Shown here piece after piece: positions 6,866 to 15,050 of a stretch of 21,150 nucleotides of DNA (positions within the stretch are counted from its first letter, which is position 1; every line of letters starts with the position of its first letter). The translations under genes were made by a program, and so were the position numbers. Under the pieces are notes generated by a model that was not told the origin of the DNA, did not search any database, and saw only the letters and a program-made list of their open reading frames with translations. The DNA comes from Chloroflexota bacterium (GTDB lineage: Bacteria > Chloroflexota > Dehalococcoidia > Lucifugimonadales > JAPUKM01), in contig JAPUKM010000111.1 of assembly GCA_027295645.1 (NCBI GenBank), positions 1-21,150 on the forward strand, read 5' to 3'.

Positions 6866-6929
6866 GTATTTGGCATACTCGGTCAGCGGCGCCTACGCCG
6901 CAACCAGCACCGTGAGCTTGCGTTTCAGA
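6866..6929 (+). repeat. Dispersed intergenic repeat, copy C
   Basis: The core GCCGCAACCAGCACCGTGAGC followed by TTGCGTTTCAG is 6897-6928. Upstream similarity to the other copies is weaker here, so the left limit is approximate. The minus-strand reading is CLGGLPEPHLKRKL, then TVLVAA and a TAG stop. The GGL about five residues before LKRK is shared with copy A in the same frame. It lies between two plus-strand genes. Confidence 0.65.
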
Positions 6930-7026
6930 TGTGGTTCGGGAAGTCCGCCCAGGCATCATTTCGAGGCTAGCGCCCCTTAAATGAATGCCGTAGACTACCG
7001 ATACCGACGATGGATATGGCAATTAT

Positions 7027-9627
7027 ATGGTAGACCTCGCTTTAGCCTTGGATCAACCGGCAGCACGGCTGTTTGTGGTCTCCGGAGGCAAGGGGGCAAG
7101 GTTGGCAAGGATGAAGTCGGCAGGCCTGCCCGTCCCTTCAGGTTTCATCGTAACAACGGACGCCTTTCGTAGTGCCGGATTTGCCCTCTCGGACGATCTT
7201 GATCGCAGCCTTGCAGCGGTGGATCCAGCCGACGTGGGTACTCTTGAGGTCCTCTGCAAATCTGCTCGGCAGGCCATCGCCCGTTCAGGCGTACCTGACA
7301 AAGTCGCCTCCGCGGTTCGCACCGCCTATGACGAACTGGGTGACACCCTTCCGGTCTCGGTGCGCTCGTCTGCGACGTCCGAAGACCAACATGCGGCTAG
7401 TTTTGCCGGCCAGTACGACAGCTTCCTGAATGTCATCGGGCTCGAAGCAGTATTAGACCGAATACTGAAGGTGTGGGAATCACTCTACTCCACGCGTGCT
7501 GTGGCGTATGGTCTACGTCTAGGAATACCGCATCAGAGCGCGAGCATGGCCGTTGCCGTGCAGAAACAGCTTTACCCTCACGCCGCCGGTGTGTTGTTTA
7601 CCCAGGACCCGGTATCTGGAAATGAGGGCCGTTACTCAATCAACGTGTCTCTGGGTCTCGGAGAGGGCGTGGTCGCAGGAGACGTGCCTTCGGATGCGTT
7701 CGCCCTTGACAGCAACACCTTGGAGATCGTGGAACAAAAGATCGCGAGAAAGGTCGCTATGTTTGCTCCTTCACGAGTCGGTGGAGTAGAGCGGGTGGAA
7801 GTACCAGATGAGCACCAGCGCGTACCAGCGCTGAGTGAGGGACAGCTATCTGACTTGGGGAAGTTGAGCCGCCGAGTGGTCGACCTCTTTTACGGGCACC
7901 AGGACATAGAGTTTGCGGTCGACGAAGATGGTGTGAACCTACTTCAGGCCCGTCCAGTGACTGGTGATGCTAGGGTGCCACCGTTTGAAGTCGACTGGGA
8001 GGAACCTGGGGACGCCCACAAAACCTGGATTCGTGGCCAGGGAATGCTCGGTCAGGCACCGGTGTACCTCCTTCAGGAAGACGCCATCCGTGTGTACGTC
8101 AAGAGTAGCGAGATGTGCTTCGAGGAGACAGGTGCCCCTCAGGCAAGAAATCACATAATCCGCTTCTTTAATGGCTACCCATACGTCCGCTCTCCAGACG
8201 TTGGTGACAAAGAATTGTCGGGACGACAGGAGAGGCATCTGTCTCGAGACGAGGCCTACAGGGGGAAAGGCACCACCTTATATGAGGCTGAGATACGTCC
8301 ACAAGTTGAGCGAGCACTAGCGGATTTGGCAACGTTTCGGCCAAAACGAGCCTCCTTAGAAGCGTTACTTCATCATTTGGAACGTGCAATTCAGGCGTAT
8401 GGGCATGTCATGGGTAACCTCCACTGGAGCATGGCGGGCGTAACGCGCTTTGATTGGCCAACCAAGTATAGCGAGATCACCGGTGAGGCTGAGGTAGCAT
8501 CAGGCGTGCTCCTTCAGGCCATCCCCAACAAGACCACCCGATTAGTAGGGAGGCTCAGGAACTTGGCTCGCCTCGTGCAAGAAGATCCTGAACTGCGGGT
8601 GATATTTCAGGAGAACGCCTATCACCGGCTGCGCGAGCATGAACTGTTGGAGAGACGAGCGGTGCAGCGATTCCGGGTCCGCTTTCGCAGTCTGCTGCGC
8701 GAGTATGGATTGCGCACCGGAGCAGGGTACGGTTCATTCATGGAATTTGCGGCGCCGACCTGGAATATGGACCCGCGCCAGCCGCTCCAACTTGTCGCCG
8801 CTTACGCCCAGCATGATCTCGATGCTTTAGATAGGCTGGAGGGAGCTGCCAAACGCGGCCGTAACAACGCAATGCGGCGCATCCGTCGACTATTGGCCAA
8901 TGATCCGGACCGCCTTTCTGAGCTGAACTCAAATTTGGCCATGGCGGTTGAAACCGTCAACCGAATGGAAAACCACAACCACCTGATGGAACAGGGAGTA
9001 ACCGGAGCACTGCGGGAAGCCATTTTCTGGATTGGTACCGGCCTCGTACGAGATGGATTGCTGGATCATCCGGACGACGTTCTCCACGTTTCGATGGATG
9101 AACTCAGGCAGATCACCAATGGTAACCGACCACATGACCTTAGAACCATGGTAGGAGAGCGGAGAGATACATTTCAGTCGCGAGCCCGGCTCAGACCCCC
9201 ACCTACCCTTGGTAGTGGTGGACCTGAGCCTATCAGTCCTATGGCCGCATATCAGCCACCTGTTGAGAGCGGCTTGGACGGCCTGTCGCTAAGAGGCGTA
9301 GGCGCATCACCCGGCACGGCAATCGGACTGGCCAACCTGGCTGCTCCCGGTTCCGCCCTTCCCAATGTAGAGGCCGGGGACATTTTAGTGGCTCAGAACG
9401 TAGGCCCTGCCTGGACACCCATTCTTCCCCTGCTGGGAGGGCTGGTGCTAGATGAGGGTGCGGTATTTCAGCACGCAGCCTTGGTGGCCCGAGAATATGG
9501 CATACCTGCTGTGATCATGACCCGCGACGCCACCTCGGTTATTATGGCAGGACAACGTATACGTGTAGATGCGAATCGGGGTATCGTGGAGTTGACTCCC
9601 GATCGCGATGACCAGAGGTATGAGTGA
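7027..9627 (+). CDS. Rifampin phosphotransferase-like / PEP-synthase-like phosphotransferase
   Basis: An 866-aa multidomain enzyme. The N-terminal ATP-grasp (PPDK_N type) domain covers about 1-315, with GGKGARLARM at 20-29, RSSATSED at 113-120 and the closing QARPVT at 307-312. A helical middle region of about 430 aa has no similarity to the PEP/pyruvate TIM barrel. The C-terminal swivelling phosphohistidine domain (about 770-860) has GGLVLDEGAVFQHAALVARE with His816 as the phosphate carrier. This order and length fit rifampin phosphotransferase (about 865 aa, catalytic His near 825), which moves the beta-phosphate of ATP onto a hydroxyl of its substrate. PEP synthase would need the barrel. 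The family also includes enzymes of unknown substrate, so rifamycin inactivation is only a possibility. ATG 7027 has a poor ribosome site. The gene ends four bases before repeat copy E. Confidence 0.82.
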   Translation: MVDLALALDQPAARLFVVSGGKGARLARMKSAGLPVPSGFIVTTDAFRSAGFALSDDLDRSLAAVDPADVGTLEVLCKSARQAIARSGVPDKVASAVRTAYDELGDTLPVSVRSSATSEDQHAASFAGQYDSFLNVIGLEAVLDRILKVWESLYSTRAVAYGLRLGIPHQSASMAVAVQKQLYPHAAGVLFTQDPVSGNEGRYSINVSLGLGEGVVAGDVPSDAFALDSNTLEIVEQKIARKVAMFAPSRVGGVERVEVPDEHQRVPALSEGQLSDLGKLSRRVVDLFYGHQDIEFAVDEDGVNLLQARPVTGDARVPPFEVDWEEPGDAHKTWIRGQGMLGQAPVYLLQEDAIRVYVKSSEMCFEETGAPQARNHIIRFFNGYPYVRSPDVGDKELSGRQERHLSRDEAYRGKGTTLYEAEIRPQVERALADLATFRPKRASLEALLHHLERAIQAYGHVMGNLHWSMAGVTRFDWPTKYSEITGEAEVASGVLLQAIPNKTTRLVGRLRNLARLVQEDPELRVIFQENAYHRLREHELLERRAVQRFRVRFRSLLREYGLRTGAGYGSFMEFAAPTWNMDPRQPLQLVAAYAQHDLDALDRLEGAAKRGRNNAMRRIRRLLANDPDRLSELNSNLAMAVETVNRMENHNHLMEQGVTGALREAIFWIGTGLVRDGLLDHPDDVLHVSMDELRQITNGNRPHDLRTMVGERRDTFQSRARLRPPPTLGSGGPEPISPMAAYQPPVESGLDGLSLRGVGASPGTAIGLANLAAPGSALPNVEAGDILVAQNVGPAWTPILPLLGGLVLDEGAVFQHAALVAREYGIPAVIMTRDATSVIMAGQRIRVDANRGIVELTPDRDDQRYE

Positions 9628-9630
9628 ATG

Positions 9631-9675
9631 GCCGCGGATCTACGCTGAGACCAGCACAGAGAGATCATATCTCAG
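9631..9675 (+). repeat. Dispersed intergenic repeat, copy E (degenerate)
   Basis: TACGCTGAGACCAGCAC matches the other copies well, then the sequence diverges until TCAG. On the minus strand it reads LRYDLSVLVSA followed by TAG, in the same frame and with the stop at the same place as LKRKLTVLVAA-stop in copies A and C. It fills the 50-base gap between two convergent genes. Confidence 0.5.
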
Positions 9676-9712
9676 TCCTAGAGAGAGTACGTCTTTAGGA
9701 ACTCTAGGACTG
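9673..9712. terminator. Inverted repeat between convergent genes
   Basis: CAGTCCTAGAG (9673-9683) and CTCTAGGACTG (9702-9712) form a perfect 11-bp stem with an 18-base loop. It spans the stop codon and last codons of the minus-strand hydrolase gene and faces the end of the 866-aa gene, so it could end or protect transcripts from both sides. No T-run is seen. Confidence 0.4.
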
Positions 9713-10520
9713 CCTGTTGGTATTCCTGGGGTCTGTCGTGCACCACAATATGCCCAGCTTCTTGCACAGTGACCAACGTGCTGTTGGAGGCTGAATGCAT
9801 CATTCTGTCTCTATGCTCCGGGGACACGGTGGTACTATCTGAACCGAGAATAAGTAAGAATGGACACTGTATCCGTTCAACGTGGCCCCACAGTTGCAGC
9901 GCCTCCGCCGTCTTGTGCATAGCGACGTCCCGCTTCCATGAGAGCTTCCCGTTGTCCTGCAGCCTGGTGGCGTACTTTGCAACATACCGCCAAGCCGCTT
10001 CAGGCCTGTGTTCGCTATGGCCGCCAGGGTGGGCTCGCATGTACTCCACAACCGCATCCATGTTGTCGAACTCTGTCACCTCGGCTTCAGCCATCCTGGT
10101 GAAGTTTGCCGCGTTCTCCGGCGATCGGACCGGCCCGACGTCCTCCATGATGAGTGCTGCCGCTCTCTGAGGGTTTTCCGCCGCATAGACAAGCGCAACT
10201 CGACCTCCCACCGACCCCCCCAAGATGACGGCGCGTTCGAGCTTCAAATGATCCATCAGCGCGGCAACGTCCGAAGCATGGTCCGCCGTCGTATAGCTTC
10301 CCGTTTTGGACCACTCGCTGTCTCCGTGGCCGCGCATATCCAGAGCAAGGACTCGATAGGAATTGCTTATGGCAGCAGCAAATTGATCCCAGGCATGCGC
10401 ATGCGTGTTCAAATGGTGAAGCAAGATAATCGGAGTGGCTTCGCTGCTGCCCCATTCCAGGTAGTGAAGCTGCAGATCCCCAGACCGAAATACTCGACTC
10501 GCTGGATGTCCGGTGCTCAC
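9678..10520 (-). CDS. Alpha/beta hydrolase (esterase/lactonase-like)
   Basis: A 280-aa cytosolic alpha/beta hydrolase with an apparently complete catalytic set. The nucleophile elbow is GGSVGG with Ser103. An oxyanion-region HH lies near 35, DMRGHGDS is at 61-68, an acid in LGSDS, and the catalytic His257 is in EAGHIVVHDRP. The open frame continues upstream into the nitroreductase gene. The start is set at GTG 10520 because GGGAGGG sits four bases before it and VSTGHP then leads into the fold; ATG 10541 has no ribosome site. It is the last gene of the minus-strand unit that begins with the peptide-type binding protein, 41 bases after the nitroreductase. Substrate unknown; esters or lactones are typical. 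Confidence 0.9.
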   Translation of the reverse strand: MSTGHPASRVFRSGDLQLHYLEWGSSEATPIILLHHLNTHAHAWDQFAAAISNSYRVLALDMRGHGDSEWSKTGSYTTADHASDVAALMDHLKLERAVILGGSVGGRVALVYAAENPQRAAALIMEDVGPVRSPENAANFTRMAEAEVTEFDNMDAVVEYMRAHPGGHSEHRPEAAWRYVAKYATRLQDNGKLSWKRDVAMHKTAEALQLWGHVERIQCPFLLILGSDSTTVSPEHRDRMMHSASNSTLVTVQEAGHIVVHDRPQEYQQAVLEFLKTYSL

Positions 10521-10561
10521 GTTCCCTCCCTTGGCCTCCATACGGCAGTACGCTTTCGAGG

Positions 10562-11170
10562 CTAGGAGTTGTTCTGTCCCCAACGGTCGTAGGACACCAC
10601 CTCGGTCAGCGGCTTGCGTTTGGAGCCTCCAAAGCGCTCTCCCTCGCCGAGATGGCCTATGGGAAGAAGGCCGGCCATCGTCCACCCGTCGGGGACGCCC
10701 AGCAACGCCTTGACCTCATCCTCACGCGCGCGGATATTGCCGGTGTAGGAGGACCCAAGGCCTAGGCTCCGTGCCGCCAGCAGCAGGTTCTGGATGGCCA
10801 TAAAGATATTGGAGCCGTGGCTGAAGCCGTTCCCGTTCCCGGTTTCGACCCAGGGTAGGATCAGCACCGGAGCCTCTCCGACGTGCTGAGCGAAGTCGTA
10901 GCCGGACCGGACATACGTTGGATTCTCCTTGTGCAGACCCAGATTTTCCCGGGCGTATTCTGTGGCTGCCCAGTAGAGCTCTCCCAACTGGCGCCGCAGT
11001 TCCGGGTCACGGACAACAAGGAAGTGCCACGGCTGTCTATTACTCGCGCTGGGTGCATGCGTTGCCGCCTCTAGGATCTTGGCAATGGCTTCGTCAGGTA
11101 CTGGGTCTGGCTTATAACGCCGAATGGCTCTCTGACTCAACATCGCCTCGAATAGTGACATATCTGCCAT
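10562..11170 (-). CDS. Nitroreductase-family FMN oxidoreductase
   Basis: A 202-aa flavoprotein of the nitroreductase superfamily, usually a homodimer that uses NAD(P)H to reduce nitro groups, quinones, flavins or enones. FMN phosphate-binding RRY (16-19, in QRAIRRYKPDPVP), ASNRQPW (42-48) and the C-terminal glycine-rich GLGSSYTG and LLPIGHLGEG segments are present. A clear AAGGAG site lies a few bases before the ATG at 11170. It follows the DppC-type permease by only 27 bases and precedes the alpha/beta hydrolase by 41, which suggests one operon. The pair may process the imported compound. Substrate cannot be told. Confidence 0.92.
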   Translation of the reverse strand: MADMSLFEAMLSQRAIRRYKPDPVPDEAIAKILEAATHAPSASNRQPWHFLVVRDPELRRQLGELYWAATEYARENLGLHKENPTYVRSGYDFAQHVGEAPVLILPWVETGNGNGFSHGSNIFMAIQNLLLAARSLGLGSSYTGNIRAREDEVKALLGVPDGWTMAGLLPIGHLGEGERFGGSKRKPLTEVVSYDRWGQNNS

Positions 11171-11197
11171 GTGGTTCTCCTTCTGCGCAGTAGCGCC

Positions 11198-12127
11198 TTA
11201 GCCGCTGGGCTTAATAGTACCAGTTCCTCGGAGCCGTGGATCAAGGGCTTCCCTGAGCCCGTCGCCTAGCAGATTGATCGCCAAAACGACCACGAATATG
11301 CTGAGTCCCGGCGCAATGGCCTGTATAGGGTTCTGCTCCAAAAAGCCCTTCGCATCGCTGAGCATCACCCCCCAACTGGGATCGGGAGGCTGAATACCCA
11401 CGCCCAGGAAACTGAGGCCCGCCTCGGCAATGATGGCCCGTCCGAATGCGAGCGTGCCCTGGACGATGAGAGGGGCCAGGCTATTGGGGAATATGTGCAC
11501 AATTGAAATGCGAATGCGTTTAGCTCCGATTGCGTGCGCGGCCAGTACGTAGTCGGTCTCACGGATGGAAAGTACCTGGCCCCGCATGATGCGGGCGTAG
11601 ACAGGAACGCTGACGATGCCCAATGCGAAGAAAACGTTGGTGATGCTGGGGCCCAACGCCGACGCTATGGCCAGGGCCAGGAGCAACCCCGGGAATACCA
11701 TCATCCCGTCCATGATCCGCATGATCACCTCACCGAGCAAACCACCCCGGAACCCCGCCACCAGCCCCAGGGTCATTCCTGCGGCCATGCCGATGCCGAC
11801 AGCGACGAAGCCAACCTGTATGGAGATCCTTGCACCAAAGAGCAAGCGACTGAGCGTGTCTCTGCCGGTATTGTCAGTTCCCAGGATATGCAACCCGGTA
11901 GGGGTACGGGTCCAGAAGCCCTCATTGGCACCATAGAAATCTATCTTCAACGGGTCCTGTGGAGCTATCAAAGGGGCCAGGAGGGCTGCCACAAGGAAAA
12001 CCGCAACAATGACCAATGATATTGCGGGAAGCCTGCGCGCCGTCAACCGCCTGAAGAAGGAGCCTGGAGCAACCCACCTGGCAAGCCGCGGACCGCGTAT
12101 CGTCACCGCAATTGTTGAATCGGACAT
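11198..12127 (-). CDS. ABC transporter permease, DppC/OppC type
   Basis: A 309-aa inner-membrane permease for peptide/nickel/opine-type import. It has an N-terminal cytoplasmic stretch, a first hydrophobic helix (AISLVIVAVFLVAALLAPLI), the DppC-characteristic LGTDNTGRDTLSRLLFGARIS, and the EAA-type coupling loop around AHAIGAKRIRISIVHIFPNS, then GLSFLGVGIQPPDPSWG. The ATG at 12127 is six bases after the stop of the DppB-type gene, so translation is likely coupled. It would pair with the DppB-like subunit and receive substrate from the 13220-14842 lipoprotein. The two ATPases normally encoded next (DppD/DppF) are absent; a nitroreductase and a hydrolase follow instead. Confidence 0.93.
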   Translation of the reverse strand: MSDSTIAVTIRGPRLARWVAPGSFFRRLTARRLPAISLVIVAVFLVAALLAPLIAPQDPLKIDFYGANEGFWTRTPTGLHILGTDNTGRDTLSRLLFGARISIQVGFVAVGIGMAAGMTLGLVAGFRGGLLGEVIMRIMDGMMVFPGLLLALAIASALGPSITNVFFALGIVSVPVYARIMRGQVLSIRETDYVLAAHAIGAKRIRISIVHIFPNSLAPLIVQGTLAFGRAIIAEAGLSFLGVGIQPPDPSWGVMLSDAKGFLEQNPIQAIAPGLSIFVVVLAINLLGDGLREALDPRLRGTGTIKPSG

Positions 12128-12133
12128 CAGCCG

Positions 12134-13078
12134 TTACCCGGACCGAACTCTGGGATCAACAAGGCCGTAGGTAATGTCGGCCAAGAGGTTGGCAAGGATG
12201 ACCCAGGCTCCAGCGAAGAGGAGGACGCCCTGGACCACCGGGAAATCGCTCGTGATCACCCCGGTCACCGCCAGCCGGCCGACCCCTGGGAGCCCGAAGA
12301 CGGTTTCAATGATGACCGAGCCTGCAAGGAGCTGCCCGACCTCCAGACCCGCTACGGTGATCAAGGGAGTCAGGGCGTTCTTCAACGCGTGCCGGGTCAT
12401 CACCTTTCTTTCGGTAAATCCCTTGGCATGGGCCGTGCGGACGTAGTCCTGGCGCAGGACCTCCAGCATTGCCGAGCGAGTCTGGCGCATCAGGACAGCG
12501 GTGTGCGTCGTGGAAAATGCTATCACTGGCAGGATCATGCCCTTCAGGTTCAGCCACGGGTCCTCCGAGAACGGCACATACGCTATGGCAGGAAGCCATC
12601 CCAGAATCACTGCAAACAGATAGATGAGCAGGATACCCAGAAAGAAGTTGGGCATAGCAACGCCCCACATAGCGAAGAGGGTAGCGGCGCTATCGATTGC
12701 GCTGTTGGGCCGCGATGCGGAGATGATGCCAACAGGTATGGCCACTATCAACGAGAGCGCCAACCCCAGGATGCCAAGCTCCAGAGTGACCGGTATCCGG
12801 TTCTTCAACTCCGTGGTGACGGGTAGATGGGTGCGTATGGAATGGCGTAGATCGCCGGTGAAGACGTCCGAGATCCAGTTGATGTACTGTACCGGGATCG
12901 GCTTGTCCAGGCCGAGCTCCCTGGTGACGCGCTCCAGGAGGGCAGGATTCACCTCCTCGCCCATGATTATGTCTGTCGGATCGGTTGGCATCAGCAGGAC
13001 CAAGGAGAAGGTGATCATGGTGACCACAAAGATGACCGGTGGCAATGCGATGAGCCGCTGGATGATCAGTCTCTTCAT
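12134..13078 (-). CDS. ABC transporter permease, DppB/OppB type
   Basis: A 314-aa permease with six predicted membrane helices. It begins with the typical MKRLIIQRLIALPPVIFVVT helix and a periplasmic loop (TDPTDIIMGEEVNPALLERV, ELGLDKPIPVQYINW). The EAA loop is TAHAKGFTERKVMTRHALKN, followed by LLAGSVIIETVFGLPGVGRL, all standard for DppB/OppB. It should form the translocation pore with the DppC-like subunit, with substrate delivered by the lipoprotein. A long stem-loop separates it from the binding-protein gene and may let the latter be expressed at a higher level. Confidence 0.93.
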   Translation of the reverse strand: MKRLIIQRLIALPPVIFVVTMITFSLVLLMPTDPTDIIMGEEVNPALLERVTRELGLDKPIPVQYINWISDVFTGDLRHSIRTHLPVTTELKNRIPVTLELGILGLALSLIVAIPVGIISASRPNSAIDSAATLFAMWGVAMPNFFLGILLIYLFAVILGWLPAIAYVPFSEDPWLNLKGMILPVIAFSTTHTAVLMRQTRSAMLEVLRQDYVRTAHAKGFTERKVMTRHALKNALTPLITVAGLEVGQLLAGSVIIETVFGLPGVGRLAVTGVITSDFPVVQGVLLFAGAWVILANLLADITYGLVDPRVRSG

Positions 13079-13102
13079 CGCATTTCCTTACCCTGCTAGT
13101 AG

Positions 13103-13139
13103 AGAAGCCCCGTAGGGAGAACCTCCCCTCGGGGCTTCT
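13103..13139 (-). terminator. Long stem-loop between binding-protein and permease genes
   Basis: AGAAGCCCCG (13103-13112) pairs perfectly with CGGGGCTTCT (13130-13139). Inside, GGGAG (13115-13119) pairs with CTCCC (13123-13127) around a 3-base loop, so nearly 17 bp form with one small internal bulge. Lacking a T-run, it is more likely an mRNA-stabilising or partial-termination element that keeps the binding-protein message in excess over the permeases. Confidence 0.6.
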
Positions 13140-13219
13140 GCTATGGCTCCGGTCCTCCTGTTCCTCCCCATGCCACCTTGGCGGCAGTCGCCTGACGCGA
13201 CACGAAGGGACCAGGCCCC

Positions 13220-14842
13220 CTACCGTTCGATTCGAACCTTCGAGAGCTCGACCTGTTCGGTGGGGTGGGATACATAGTCGATCACATAGTCTCTTACCGC
13301 TTCATACACGAAGGGGATGTGGAGAAAGACATACATGGCCATATCCTCAACAACCATCTTCTGCATCTGCCGGTAGAGCCTGCCCCGCTCCACAAGGTCA
13401 AAGGTGCCCTCTGCCTGCACGAGTAGAGCGTCGTAGCCAGGGATTTCCGTTTTACCAACATTCTTTGCGTTGGTGGACTTGAAGTGCTCGGACATGAGCA
13501 GTTGGAGTTCAGTCCTGGGATCCAGCGCCGAGGAGTATGCAGGGTATATCCATTCCCTCTGGAAGCCTCTGCTGGCGTCGCCGCTTGCGATCTGCAAGAG
13601 CTCCAGCTTAACGCCTATGTCACCGTACATCTGCTGAAGCGCCTCCAACCGGGGTCTTCGGGCTGTGCCTCCAAACCAGACAACGGGATCAATGGTGAAT
13701 CCATTGGGGAAACCGGCCTCGGCCAGAAGACGCCTGGCCTCATCCGGGTTGTACTCGTACGCCTTGAAGTCCGGGTCATAGGCCCATGCGAAGATCGGAG
13801 GGATGGGGCCGTACAGTATTGTGGCACGACCGTCATACTCCAATTGTATGAGGGCAGCGCGGTCCACGGCCATGGAAAGAGCCCGGCGGACTCGAATATC
13901 CCCGAAAGGCTCCATAGTCCTATTGAGCTGGAAATAGTTATATCCCGGCGATGACCAGCTTACGATCGTCAAATCCGGATCATTTTCTATGAGCCCAACC
14001 TGCGCAGGCTCTGGCTTGTAGACGTCAAGCTCGCCTGAGCGGAAAGCCGCCAGCGCCACAGCGGGATCCTCTATGACAAACCGTTTGATGCCGTCCAGGA
14101 GAGGCAATCCGCCCTGCCAGTAATCGTCAAACGCACTGTAGGTTATGTGGCTGTCGGAGACCCACTCATCCAGCGCAAAGGGGCCGGTACCCACAGGGTT
14201 CCGCGTATATTGGTCCAGCGTGGCGGAATTGACCGCGGTAGGAGAGTTTATGAATCCCAGGCGGTCGGCCATGAAGCTCACCAACAGAGCGTTGGGGGCA
14301 AACGTGGAAACGCTTAGATGGCTACCCGATAGCACTTCGATGTTTTCGACACTAGTCAGGAATTGTCCTTGAATGGACGCAAGTTGCTCGTCCACCGCGC
14401 GATCGAAGTGGGCCTTGACGGCCTCTGCGTTTAGCGGCGTGCCATCGTGGAACTTGACACCTTCTCGAAGGACGAAAACGATGTTTGTGCCATCCCTGAC
14501 GTCCCAGGATTCAGCCAGCCCGGCAGTGACGCCGAAATCTGGGGTACTACGGATGAACGTGTCGAAGACGGGGACCATAAAAGGCACATCACTGGAAGAG
14601 AGGCTTTGCAGAGGGTCCAAGTTCCTGGGGTCTGCCGTAGAACGGAGATTCAGGATGCCTCCCCTCTGTGGTGCTGGGGGCACCGTCGCAGTGGGCGCAG
14701 TAGTCGTGGGCTGAGCGACGGTCGTCGTCGCGGTTGGTCGGGGCGTTGGCGTGTCGTCATCGCCCCCACAACTGGCTATCAGCAGCGCCAGAGTGGCCAT
14801 GCTCACAAGAGCCCACATGCCTTTCCTCTTTAGGGTAGTCAT
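13220..14842 (-). CDS. Peptide/nickel-type ABC transporter substrate-binding lipoprotein (SBP_bac_5)
   Basis: A 540-aa secreted lipoprotein. The signal peptide ends in the lipobox IASC with Cys25, followed by an acidic and Thr/Pro-rich linker (about 28-58) that would hold the binding domain away from the membrane. The mature part is a family 5 binding protein: GGILNLRSTADPRNLDPLQS, AESWDVRDGTNIVFVLREGV with KFHDGTPLNAEAV, and VRRALSMAVDRAAL are its hallmark segments. Likely ligands are oligopeptides, opines or other small amphipathic compounds. A TAGGAG site precedes the ATG, and a consensus promoter lies at 14901-14929. It heads the minus-strand unit with DppB, DppC, a nitroreductase and a hydrolase. 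Confidence 0.93.
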   Translation of the reverse strand: MTTLKRKGMWALVSMATLALLIASCGGDDDTPTPRPTATTTVAQPTTTAPTATVPPAPQRGGILNLRSTADPRNLDPLQSLSSSDVPFMVPVFDTFIRSTPDFGVTAGLAESWDVRDGTNIVFVLREGVKFHDGTPLNAEAVKAHFDRAVDEQLASIQGQFLTSVENIEVLSGSHLSVSTFAPNALLVSFMADRLGFINSPTAVNSATLDQYTRNPVGTGPFALDEWVSDSHITYSAFDDYWQGGLPLLDGIKRFVIEDPAVALAAFRSGELDVYKPEPAQVGLIENDPDLTIVSWSSPGYNYFQLNRTMEPFGDIRVRRALSMAVDRAALIQLEYDGRATILYGPIPPIFAWAYDPDFKAYEYNPDEARRLLAEAGFPNGFTIDPVVWFGGTARRPRLEALQQMYGDIGVKLELLQIASGDASRGFQREWIYPAYSSALDPRTELQLLMSEHFKSTNAKNVGKTEIPGYDALLVQAEGTFDLVERGRLYRQMQKMVVEDMAMYVFLHIPFVYEAVRDYVIDYVSHPTEQVELSKVRIER

Positions 14843-14900
14843 ATCGCACTCCTAATCATCTACTCATTGCCTGGCTGGTTAATTTCAGAAATGAGGCTGA

Positions 14901-14929
14901 ATTGTATCGATAGAAGCTACCACTGTCAA
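14901..14929 (-). promoter_or_regulatory. Consensus sigma-70 promoter for the ABC importer operon
   Basis: On the minus strand TTGACA (14929-14924), a 17-base spacer and TACAAT (14906-14901) match the housekeeping consensus at 11 of 12 positions. The start would fall near 14894, giving a leader of about 50 bases before ATG 14842. Confidence 0.8.
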
Positions 14930-14985
14930 GCCAAGAATATCCTGATATCGATATGAGACACCGAAGAGCGTGCAATTTTAGCATG

Positions 14986-15013
14986 ATACGCTTATGGATA
15001 CGCTTATGGATAC
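14986..15013. repeat. 12-bp tandem repeat (2.3 units)
   Basis: ATACGCTTATGG occurs twice in a row (14986-14997, 14998-15009) and continues with ATACG. It lies in the 208-base gap between the importer operon promoter and the end of the minus-strand hydrolase gene. That gap otherwise holds AT-rich palindromic words (GATATC, ATCGAT) and no gene. Confidence 0.6.
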
Positions 15014-15050
15014 GGGACAGATTCATGAGACCCTGAATCCCATCGCACAC

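Noticed and set aside
7027..9627. Phosphoenolpyruvate synthase (ppsA)
   Set aside because: The PEP/pyruvate-binding barrel expected in that enzyme is absent; the domain order fits rifampin-phosphotransferase-like proteins.
10521..10685. Upstream extension of the alpha/beta hydrolase frame
   Set aside because: It overlaps the nitroreductase gene and lacks a ribosome site, whereas GTG 10520 has GGGAGGG at ideal spacing.
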